Assembly (NCBI GenBank): GCA_028275425.1
Contig: JAPWUT010000130.1
Location: 1-5,322, forward strand
Source: Anaerolineae bacterium
GTDB lineage: Bacteria > Chloroflexota > Anaerolineae > SpSt-600
Reading direction: 5' to 3'
Length of the DNA stretch: 5,322 bases
The notes beneath the pieces were generated by a model. It was not told the DNA's origin. It ran no database searches and worked only from the letters and a program-made list of their open reading frames with translations. Shown here in pieces: positions 1 to 4,787 of this stretch (the stretch's first letter is position 1; each line of letters starts with the position of its first letter). The translations under genes were made by a program, and so were the position numbers.

Positions 1-769
1 CTGAAAGTTCTGCCAATTGCTTAGAAGCTTCCTTGACCGAAAGGCCTTCCCTCAGGAGGTTCTTCAGGCTTTCTTTGACCGTTTCCTCATCCCAGCGCTC
101 CTCTTCCATCCCGCCTATGACCAGAGTACACTCCCCGAGGGGTGGGTTTTCGGCAAAGTGCTCCAGGGCCCCTCGGATTGTACCACGCCATATCTCTTCG
201 TGGAGTTTGGTAAGCTCCCTGGCTACGGCTATAGGGCGGTCGCCCAAGTATTCAAGGAGCTCTTCCAGGCATTCCAGCAGGCGGTGAGGAGCTTCAAAAA
301 GGACTATGGTGCAGGGTTGGCGGCTGGCCCATTCCAGGATTTCCTTGCGCTTGGAGGGGGTCCTGGGCAAAAAGCCAAGGTAGATAAAATTATGGGTTGG
401 GAGGCCGGAGACCACCAAAGCCGTGACCAAGGCCGAAGGGCCAGGCACCGGCACTATGTTTATCCCTTCCTCAATTGCCGCCTTTATCAGGGAATAGCCG
501 GGGTCCGAAAGCCCAGGCATTCCCGCATCGGAAATGAGGGCAACATCGCCCTTTTGCAAGGCCTTGATTAGCTCCTTTACCCTGCCCTTGCCGCTGTACT
601 CGTGATAGCTTACCACCGGCTTCTTTATCCCGTAATGTTCCAGAAGCTTGCGTGCTCTCCTTGTATCCTCTGCTGCGATTAGGCTGACTTCCCCAAGGAT
701 TCGCAAGGCCCTTAAGGTTATATCCTCCAAATTCCCGATTGGAGTCCCAACCACATATAGTGTGCCCAA
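1..769 (-). CDS. rsmI: RsmI, 16S rRNA (cytidine-1402-2'-O)-methyltransferase, C-terminus beyond window edge
   Basis: This SAM-dependent tetrapyrrole-methylase-fold enzyme 2'-O-methylates C1402 in the decoding centre of 16S rRNA, in the cytoplasm. The 256 visible residues carry the family landmarks in order: the N-terminal LYVVGTPIGNLEDIT (residues 4-18), AAEDTRRARKLL (32-43), SYHEYS (54-59), SDAGMPGLSDPG (80-91), VPGPSALVTAL (108-118), FLPRTPSKR (133-141) and FEAPHRL (158-164). A C-terminal helical segment with GLSVKEASKQLAEL (242-255) matches the start of the RsmI C-terminal HTH region. The start is TTG at 769: it lies just after a GGGGAGG box and places the conserved motif at the usual distance from the N-terminus. 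There is no stop before base 1, and compared with the usual 280 or so residues only a short tail is missing. It is the last visible gene of the operon, and its ribosome site overlaps the stop codon of the preceding trkA-like gene. It looks functionally unrelated to the transporter genes. Identification is very secure. Confidence 0.96.
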   Translation of the reverse strand, partial: MGTLYVVGTPIGNLEDITLRALRILGEVSLIAAEDTRRARKLLEHYGIKKPVVSYHEYSGKGRVKELIKALQKGDVALISDAGMPGLSDPGYSLIKAAIEEGINIVPVPGPSALVTALVVSGLPTHNFIYLGFLPRTPSKRKEILEWASRQPCTIVLFEAPHRLLECLEELLEYLGDRPIAVARELTKLHEEIWRGTIRGALEHFAENPPLGECTLVIGGMEEERWDEETVKESLKNLLREGLSVKEASKQLAELS

Positions 770-773
770 CTTT

Positions 774-780
774 CCTCCCC
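774..780 (-). promoter_or_regulatory. Ribosome binding site deciding the TTG start of rsmI
   Basis: GGGGAGG on the minus strand, followed by AAAG and then TTG. The spacing is short (4 nt), but no ATG or GTG near the conserved N-terminus offers an alternative. The box overlaps the TAG stop of the upstream gene (782-780), which implies translational coupling. Confidence 0.7.
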
Positions 781-1442
781 TATTTGCCCAGGATTATCCG
801 CTTGAGCACTTCTTTGCTCTGAGGTGAAGTTACTGCCAGGATTTCGTCCCCGGCCATAAGGGTCGTATCGCCGTAAGGGACTATGGTTTGGTCATCCCGC
901 ACTACCATCACTACTAAGGCATCGTCGGGGATGCCTAATTCGCGGATTCGCTTCCCATCAGCGGGAGAGCCGGGAGCTATCCTTCCTTCCACAAGCTCTA
1001 TCCCTCCTCTCTTGAGGGCGAGGAGATGGACAAGGGAAGGGATGGGGAGGGCACGCTGGATTTGGGCTTCTATGACTTCGGTTGTGGATACGGTAACATC
1101 CACCCCAAGGTGGGCAAAAATTTTGGCATTGCGCGGGTTGTTAATCCGGGCTATAGTCCTTGGGACGCCGAACTTCTGCTTGGCTAAGAGGCAGATAACC
1201 AAATTGTCCTCATCGTCTCCGGTCACGGCTATGACCGCATCGGCCCTATTTAGGCCGATTTGCTCAAAGGTTGAGGAATCGCACCCATCTCCAAGCCAGA
1301 CGTGGTCTGCCCCCAGCTCATCTATGAGGAAATTGGCCCGATTGGGGTTCTTTTCCACCACCAGGATTTCGTGCCCGCTCTCTAACAGAGACTTGCCCAG
1401 GTAATAGCCTACCTTTCCTCCGCCGACGATAATGATGTACAT
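780..1442 (-). CDS. TrkA-type RCK protein (RCK_N + RCK_C), NAD(H)/nucleotide-binding transport regulator
   Basis: This 220-aa cytosolic regulator belongs to the KTN/RCK family, which gates potassium channels and transporters such as TrkH and KtrB by binding NAD(H), ATP/ADP or, at the C-terminal domain, c-di-AMP. The RCK_N Rossmann domain covers about residues 1-135. It shows the GxGxxG loop (GGGKVG, 7-12), an acidic residue at the end of beta-2 (E30), a GDGCD turn (51-55), TGDDEDN (74-80) and ARINNP (98-103). An RCK_C (TrkA_C) domain covers about 140-218, ending in AGDEILAVTS (197-206). The length is that of KtrA-like single RCK_N + RCK_C proteins, half of a classic double TrkA. I chose ATG 1442 over an in-frame ATG at 1460 because a GGAGGG box lies 6 nt before it. 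The gene overlaps the preceding RCK_N gene by 34 bp. No TrkH/KtrB subunit is visible, so its partner may be the transporter at 2834-4354. That partnership is inference. Confidence 0.92.
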   Translation of the reverse strand: MYIIIVGGGKVGYYLGKSLLESGHEILVVEKNPNRANFLIDELGADHVWLGDGCDSSTFEQIGLNRADAVIAVTGDDEDNLVICLLAKQKFGVPRTIARINNPRNAKIFAHLGVDVTVSTTEVIEAQIQRALPIPSLVHLLALKRGGIELVEGRIAPGSPADGKRIRELGIPDDALVVMVVRDDQTIVPYGDTTLMAGDEILAVTSPQSKEVLKRIILGK

Positions 1443-1843
1443 AGCAATCCCTCCGCGCATTTTCTTATGGCTTCAGCAGCCAAAGTTATCGGCGAGATGA
1501 CATTGAGACCCAAGCTTCGGAAAATCTCGGCCTTTTTAGGGTCATCCAAGCGAGTTATTACGTTCTTGATTTTGAAAATCTCCTTCGCCACATAAGAGGC
1601 CATTATGTTCGTGTTATCGTATCCTGTGGCGGCAATGAAGATGTCCACTTGCTCAATCCCAGCCCGGCGAAGGACTTCTTCATCTATCCCTTTCCCTACA
1701 ACTGTTTCCCCTTGGAAATCGGGCCCCAGCGAGGCCAGAGCCTCTTTGTCTACATCCACAACGGTAACGGAATGCCCTTCCCGGCTGAAGGAGAGGGCGA
1801 GGTAGGAGCCCAATCGCCCGCATCCCACAATCAAAATCTTCAT
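1409..1843 (-). CDS. TrkA_N-only (single RCK_N domain) protein
   Basis: This 144-aa protein consists of one Rossmann RCK_N domain and no RCK_C domain. Visible motifs are GCGRLG (residues 7-12, the dinucleotide GxGxxG loop), VVDVD with an acidic D30 at the end of beta-2, GKGIDEEVL (50-58), ATGYDNTN (72-79) and TRLDDPKKAEIFRSLG (97-112). The domain is complete up to the helix SPITLAAEAI (117-126) that normally leads into the RCK dimer crossover, and then stops after an 18-residue tail. The start at 1843 has a strong GGAGGAGGGAG box 4 nt upstream and overlaps the stop of the NIL gene as ATGA. Paired adjacent trkA-like genes are common in bacteria; a heteromeric RCK ring with the next gene product is a reasonable inference. 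The domain ends cleanly and has intact motifs, so it does not look like a degraded TrkA. Confidence 0.9.
   Translation of the reverse strand: MKILIVGCGRLGSYLALSFSREGHSVTVVDVDKEALASLGPDFQGETVVGKGIDEEVLRRAGIEQVDIFIAATGYDNTNIMASYVAKEIFKIKNVITRLDDPKKAEIFRSLGLNVISPITLAAEAIRKCAEGLLCTSLSSAEER
1449..1454 (-). promoter_or_regulatory. Ribosome binding site selecting the ATG at 1442
   Basis: GGAGGG on the minus strand, 6 nt before ATG 1442 and inside the 3' end of the upstream RCK_N gene. The longer reading from the ATG at 1460 would translate this Shine-Dalgarno box and has no comparable box of its own, so 1442 is preferred. Confidence 0.8.
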
Positions 1844-2076
1844 TTTGCTCCCTCCTCCAAAATTTCTACCTTTAAGCCTTTGGATTTAAGCCACTCAATG
1901 CCCCTGGCTATTTCCTCCCTTTGCCCTTCCAGGTCCACCTCTAACCAGGCCAATTCTTCCTTTACTTCCGCTTTGCGGATGTTTACGATGAAGGAGAACT
2001 CCCGGATTAGGCTCCAGATTATAGGCTTGTCCACAAGTTCTGGAGGGTATATCAGCTTGACCTTTGCCTTTGCCAT
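1840..2076 (-). CDS. Stand-alone NIL domain protein
   Basis: This 78-aa protein is almost entirely a NIL domain, the ferredoxin-like fold found at the C-terminus of the methionine ABC transporter ATPase MetN and in some ferredoxin-like proteins. In MetN it binds methionine and inhibits transport. The pattern fits: a beta-1 LIYPPE (8-13), 'VDKPIIWSLIREF' (15-27) before helix 1, VNIRKAEV (31-38), LAWLEVDLEG (42-51), the helix REEIARGIEWLKSKG (53-67) and the closing strand LKVEIL (68-73). An in-frame ATG lies further upstream at 2118, inside the USP gene, but GGAGGG 5 nt before ATG 2076 and the family's usual N-terminus favour 2076. The gene starts 2 bp after the USP stop and shares ATGA with the next gene. 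A role as a small-ligand sensor for the neighbouring transporter is inference, and the ligand cannot be read from sequence. Confidence 0.85.
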   Translation of the reverse strand: MAKAKVKLIYPPELVDKPIIWSLIREFSFIVNIRKAEVKEELAWLEVDLEGQREEIARGIEWLKSKGLKVEILEEGAK

Positions 2077-2078
2077 TT

Positions 2079-2633
2079 TTACCCTCCTACAGGGATTTTG
2101 GAGATTATCACTTCGCAATTAGCCCGCCTGAGGACTTCCCGGACCGTCCTGCCGATGCCTTCGCCGTATGAGGTTTTCTTGAGCCCTATGCCCATAACGA
2201 TTTGGTCCACTGCGCTCTGCTTGGCCAAGCTGAGGATTCCCTCGGAAGCAGAGCGGTGGCGGATTAAGTGGACTTCGGGCTTGAAGCCGTGCTGGAGGGC
2301 GATGAAGCTGGCGGTTTCCAGGGCTTTCTTCCCCTTCTTCTCCAGTTCAGGCAAAGGGGCATCAAGAGGGACGGTGTAAGGCACTTCAATCACGTGCAAT
2401 AGGATTATGTGGGCATTCTGCCTTTCCCCAAGCCGGCAAGCCAGCTCCACTGCCCTTTCAGAGTAAACCCCCTCAATGATGGGGACCAAGATTCGGCGAA
2501 CGGCCTCTACGGAGTAGATGGCCTTGACTACCTCGGGAGGAGCAGGCTTAGGTAGCCTCAGCATCCAAGTGATGACTACCAGTAGGATTACTACGAAGGA
2601 GAAAGCGATGGCCACTCCCAAAGGGTGTCCCAT
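2079..2633 (-). CDS. Membrane-anchored universal stress protein (UspA) domain protein
   Basis: This 184-aa protein has an N-terminal hydrophobic segment (about residues 5-25), then a short Pro-rich linker (27-33) and one USP domain (about 45-180). The anchor sequence LGVAIAFSFVVILLVVITW is followed by R26 and K29, so the positive-inside rule puts the USP domain in the cytoplasm. USP landmarks are the first strand RRILVPIIEG (46-55), ERAVELACRL (59-68), HIILLHVIEVP (75-85) and the C-terminal GRTVREVLRRANCEVIISK (161-179). The ATP-binding glycine motif GxxG-9x-G(S/T) is altered: G148 and G161 are present, but L151 replaces the second Gly and R162 the Ser/Thr. The Asp usual after the first strand is also missing (IIEG), so nucleotide binding may be weak or lost. 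AGGAGG lies 5 nt before ATG 2633. USP domains are often fused or linked to APC-type transporters; here it is a separate anchored subunit. Confidence 0.87.
   Translation of the reverse strand: MGHPLGVAIAFSFVVILLVVITWMLRLPKPAPPEVVKAIYSVEAVRRILVPIIEGVYSERAVELACRLGERQNAHIILLHVIEVPYTVPLDAPLPELEKKGKKALETASFIALQHGFKPEVHLIRHRSASEGILSLAKQSAVDQIVMGIGLKKTSYGEGIGRTVREVLRRANCEVIISKIPVGG
2082..2087 (-). promoter_or_regulatory. Ribosome binding site selecting the ATG at 2076 of the NIL gene
   Basis: GGAGGG on the minus strand, 5 nt before ATG 2076. It overlaps the end of the USP coding region, so translation of the two genes is probably coupled. It argues against the longer reading from 2118. Confidence 0.8.
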
Positions 2634-2648
2634 ATTGTCCTCCTGCCT

Positions 2649-2837
2649 TTATGGCTTAACTCGCCAACTGCGCCACCGGTTTATCCCGTAAGCAATCATG
2701 AGGCTTCCTAAGAGGATAGGTTGCCAAAGGGCACTTAAGGCCAAGCCCTTTTCGGCAACAACCAGAGCGCTGCGCACAATGATAGTTACCCCCAAAAGCA
2801 TGATTACGAAACCTAAGCCGAGCCTGATTTTACTCAT
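2649..2837 (-). CDS. Small two-TM membrane protein of unknown function
   Basis: This 62-aa protein has two likely membrane segments: about residues 4-22 (LGLGFVIMLLGVTIIV core) and 33-51 (ALWQPILLGSLMIAYG core). A short loop with one Glu and one Lys joins them, and the tail is basic (NRWRSWRVKP). I do not recognise a family. The start at 2837 overlaps the transporter stop as ATGA. Only a weak GGGG lies about 11 nt upstream, so translation probably depends on coupling to the transporter. A longer reading from GTG 2870 is possible but would lie inside the transporter gene and adds a non-hydrophobic stretch (about 11 residues). Its position between the transporter and the anchored USP suggests an accessory subunit of the transporter; that is inference from context. 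A short hydrophobic reading can arise by chance, but tight packing between two good genes supports it being real. Confidence 0.72.
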   Translation of the reverse strand: MSKIRLGLGFVIMLLGVTIIVRSALVVAEKGLALSALWQPILLGSLMIAYGINRWRSWRVKP

Positions 2838-4354
2838 TGCACTGCTATCCCCTTCCTGGCCAATTCCCACTTGAGCTTTTCCAAGCTCTCCACTTCTCCG
2901 GCTTCTTCAAAGATGCGCAGCTGCTCTTTGTTCCAATCCCTGGGCAGGCTGCGGAAAACCGGCTTACCACTACGGACACGGTACCACGCGTAGTAGATTA
3001 CCCAAACCAAAACCCACAATGGCCCCACAACCCGAGCTATGGCGTGGGTCAAAAGCACAATTATTACCATAGTTCCTGTGCCTATAATCGCCAAAATTCC
3101 GGGGATGGGTATTTCTATGCCTTTCAATCGGATGTTGAACGGTACCCGATAAGCTCGGGGGATATGGGGCTCTTTTACCCTCAAAGCCACTAAGGACAGA
3201 GAGGCTAAGAAGTAAGCCAGCATAGCTCCAAAGGCGTACATGTTAGCCATGGTATCCATAGCCTTGCGCCCGCTTAGGAAAGCGAAGAGGGCTTCGGCAG
3301 CAGCCACCCCGGAGAAAAGCATTATAGCTCGGATAGGGGTATGGAAGCGGGGGTGTACGGCTGAGAGCCCTTCACCGATTAGGCCAGCTTCGGCCATGCC
3401 GTAAGCTAAACGGCTTGCCCCCATGATTCCAGTGTTAGCGGAGATGAGGACAATGGTGGCAGCCAAAATGGCGGCCGCTGGCCCGGCCAGGAATCCGACA
3501 AAAGGCAATTTGCTGGCCAAAAGGGCCACAGGGTCACCCTCTCTGGAAGCTATATCCTGCCAAGGAAGTATCCCCAAAGCTACTGTAGGGAAGGCTAAGG
3601 CAAACATAAGAACAACGATTATAAGGGCCATAGAAGTGCGAGGAACAACAGCCGTTGGCCGTTTCGTCTCTTCCGCCGCTTGAGAAACCGATTCCAAACC
3701 CACATAGGAGATTACGGCTATGGAGATGCCGTAAAGGAACTTTTCAACCGTGGGGAACTGGGTACGCCATTGATGTAGGAGGAATTCCGGCCTCCAAGCA
3801 AAGGCAAAGCCGATAAAGATGATTGAGGTCTCCATAATCATGTCCAAGGCGCCCAATAATTCGTTGAGGAGGGAGGACTCTCGGATGCCTTTTATGTTTA
3901 AGAAAGCCAGAATCGTGATGAGGAGGAAAGTTTCGGCCATCCAGATAAGGTTAACATTGTGAAATGGGCCAATAGTCATGCCGAACTCGCGCACTTGGGG
4001 GAAGAAGAAGTTAATGTAGCCGGCCGAAGCCATGGCAAAGAGGGCCACATCAACGGTATAATCCAGCATTAAGGCCGCTCCGGCCACAAGGCCCCAGAAA
4101 TCGCCAAGGCCGCGCAGAGTGAAATATTGCCCTCCTCCGGCGACCGGGTAGGCTGAAGCTAACTCGGTATAAGCAAGCCCGACCATTATGTATATTATGC
4201 CGGCGATGAGGAAGGCAAGGGGTGTAGCTCCTTGGGCTGCGGCCATAACCAGCCCCAATGCCACATAGACATCGGCCCCGACATCAGCGTAGCCCCAGGT
4301 AAAAGAACCCCAAGTAGTAACCTCTCGGCGTAGTTTTGCCCCTTTCTCCTTCAT
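2834..4354 (-). CDS. APC-superfamily transporter (amino-acid permease fold; possible KUP/KimA-like potassium transporter)
   Basis: This 506-aa integral membrane protein has about 12 membrane segments (roughly residues 16-40, 44-68, 85-112, 135-155, 165-187, 206-226, 240-262, 285-310, 340-360, 366-392, 415-438, 440-460). A cytoplasmic charged tail (461-506) follows, with a helix rich in Glu and Lys. The APC signatures are SAYPVAGGGQYFTLRGLG (67-84) after TM2, GLESVSQAAEETKRP (219-233) in and after TM6, and SANTGIMGASRLAYGMAEAG (305-324) in TM8 and the following loop. TM1 is not the usual GxGxxxGAGIF: it reads GYADVGADVY (21-30), close to the Y-x-D-[IV]-G of KUP potassium transporters. D98 in TM3 and Y373 in TM10 (NMYAFG) fall where KimA has residues implicated in potassium binding, by recall. 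ATG 4354 follows GAGGAGGT with 6 nt spacing. It is the first gene of an operon with RCK, USP and NIL regulators. The superfamily is certain, the substrate is not. Confidence 0.93.
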   Translation of the reverse strand: MKEKGAKLRREVTTWGSFTWGYADVGADVYVALGLVMAAAQGATPLAFLIAGIIYIMVGLAYTELASAYPVAGGGQYFTLRGLGDFWGLVAGAALMLDYTVDVALFAMASAGYINFFFPQVREFGMTIGPFHNVNLIWMAETFLLITILAFLNIKGIRESSLLNELLGALDMIMETSIIFIGFAFAWRPEFLLHQWRTQFPTVEKFLYGISIAVISYVGLESVSQAAEETKRPTAVVPRTSMALIIVVLMFALAFPTVALGILPWQDIASREGDPVALLASKLPFVGFLAGPAAAILAATIVLISANTGIMGASRLAYGMAEAGLIGEGLSAVHPRFHTPIRAIMLFSGVAAAEALFAFLSGRKAMDTMANMYAFGAMLAYFLASLSLVALRVKEPHIPRAYRVPFNIRLKGIEIPIPGILAIIGTGTMVIIVLLTHAIARVVGPLWVLVWVIYYAWYRVRSGKPVFRSLPRDWNKEQLRIFEEAGEVESLEKLKWELARKGIAVQ

Positions 4355-4360
4355 AGTCCT

Positions 4361-4368
4361 ACCTCCTC
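4361..4368 (-). promoter_or_regulatory. Strong ribosome binding site of the transporter gene
   Basis: GAGGAGGT on the minus strand, 6 nt before ATG 4354. It lies within a very short predicted leader of about 20 nt, which leaves no room for a riboswitch between the promoter and the first gene. Confidence 0.8.
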
Positions 4369-4381
4369 AAGCACGCCAGGA

Positions 4382-4411
4382 ATTATATACCCACGTTGTG
4401 AACTCTGTCAA
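4382..4411 (-). promoter_or_regulatory. Sigma-70-type promoter of the transporter/RCK operon
   Basis: On the minus strand, a consensus -35 TTGACA (4411-4406) and a consensus -10 TATAAT (4387-4382) are separated by 18 bp. Shifting the -10 by one or two bases within TATATAAT gives 16-17 bp. Transcription would start near 4375, giving a leader of about 20 nt. This is the only convincing promoter seen for the whole seven-gene operon, which looks strongly and constitutively transcribed. I see no copy of the tetR operator nearby. Confidence 0.8.
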
Positions 4412-4484
4412 ACAAAATCTGGCCCTGCCGGGTGTTTTCTCCCCCCATTGCAGAGAGATTGCTCCGGTTTGCGCTGGCTGTACC

Positions 4485-4519
4485 GTTCTGAAGACGGGGT
4501 AGAGGTTACCCCCCAGAAC
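4485..4519. repeat. Compound inverted repeat (two-part hairpin)
   Basis: Outer arms GTTCTG (4485-4490) and CAGAAC (4514-4519) and inner arms GGGGTA (4496-4501) and TACCCC (4507-4512) are all perfect. The loop is 5 nt (4502-4506), the left side bulges by 5 nt (4491-4495) and the right side by one C (4513). Twelve base pairs in total. It sits between the operon promoter and the first GC-rich repeat unit. It has no T-tract, so it is not a typical terminator. Function unknown. Confidence 0.6.
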
Positions 4520-4520
4520 T

Positions 4521-4609
4521 CTGGCAAACCCTAAGCCCGCGGGGGTGGGCAAAGGGGGTGGAGGGGGCGCAGCCCCCTCCCAGGGGGTTTGGGGGATGTG
4601 CCCCCAAAA
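4521..4609. repeat. GC-rich intergenic repeat, copy A
   Basis: First of two direct copies of an approximately 90-bp element, about 86% identical to copy B at 4670-4759 by eye alignment, with a single one-base gap. Order of parts: a CTGGCAAACCCT box (4521-4532), a run of four G-tracts (4541-4567), a perfect hairpin with a 9-bp stem and 3-nt GCA loop (4560-4580), and a second hairpin with an 8-bp stem TTTGGGGG/CCCCCAAA and 5-nt loop (4588-4608). There is no coding potential apart from low-complexity Pro/Gly-rich readings. It resembles dispersed REP-like intergenic elements; dispersal in the genome cannot be seen here. Confidence 0.8.
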
Positions 4610-4669
4610 ACCTCAAAGGGGAGCGAGTAGCCCCCATTAGCAAACCCGCCACGAGTGGGACCCAAAACG

Positions 4670-4759
4670 CTGGCAAACCCTCAGCCAACGGGGGCGGGCA
4701 AACGGGGGTCCAGGGGGCGGAGCCCCCTGGCAGGGGGTCTAAGGGATGTGCCCCCAAAA
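4670..4759. repeat. GC-rich intergenic repeat, copy B
   Basis: Second direct copy of the element, 60 bp after copy A. The CTGGCAAACCCT box (4670-4681), four G-tracts (4690-4717) and a 9-bp hairpin with GGA loop (4710-4730) are kept. The hairpin's outer two pairs are changed from G-C to C-G relative to copy A on both sides. The second hairpin is decayed: only GGG/CCC (4743-4745 with 4751-4753) still pairs around the conserved ATGTG loop. Confidence 0.8.
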
Positions 4760-4787
4760 GCTAAAGGCCATTGGCCCTCCACTGGAT

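Noticed and set aside
17..571. A plus-strand reading of 184 residues opposite rsmI.
   Set aside because: It is the shadow of a gene with all RsmI motifs in the correct order on the minus strand.
883..1404. A plus-strand reading of 173 residues opposite the trkA-like gene.
   Set aside because: Its Ser/Arg/Thr-rich composition is typical of an antisense shadow, while the minus strand carries an intact RCK protein.
2837..3193. A plus-strand reading opposite the transporter's C-terminal part.
   Set aside because: The minus strand encodes TM10-12 and the tail of an intact APC transporter. The plus-strand product has no recognisable features.
4355..4375. A riboswitch (for example c-di-AMP/ydaO type) ahead of the transporter, expected if it were a regulated potassium importer.
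   Set aside because: The leader from the predicted start point is only about 20 nt, too short for any known riboswitch class.
4382..4411. Control of the operon promoter by the neighbouring TetR protein.
   Set aside because: No half or full copy of the ATACCGAC/GTCGGTAT operator is present around this promoter, which is about 400 bp from the operator.
4367..4552. A 61-residue minus-strand reading ahead of the transporter gene.
   Set aside because: It runs straight through the consensus operon promoter and into the first repeat, and has no recognisable protein features.
4588..4608. Possible rho-independent terminator formed by the TTTGGGGG/CCCCCAAA hairpin.
   Set aside because: Both flanking genes are transcribed away from this region, there is no T-tract after it on either strand, and the same hairpin is decayed in copy B.
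4506..4757. Open reading frames across the GC-rich repeats, on both strands, with Pro/Gly/Ala-rich products.
   Set aside because: They are translations of the two repeat copies, with repeated peptide blocks and no Shine-Dalgarno site at a sensible distance. Hairpin-forming GC-rich DNA explains them.
4521..4759. CRISPR array.
   Set aside because: There are only two copies of a roughly 90-bp unit with internal divergence and a single 60-bp interval, with no short regular repeat-spacer pattern and no cas genes.
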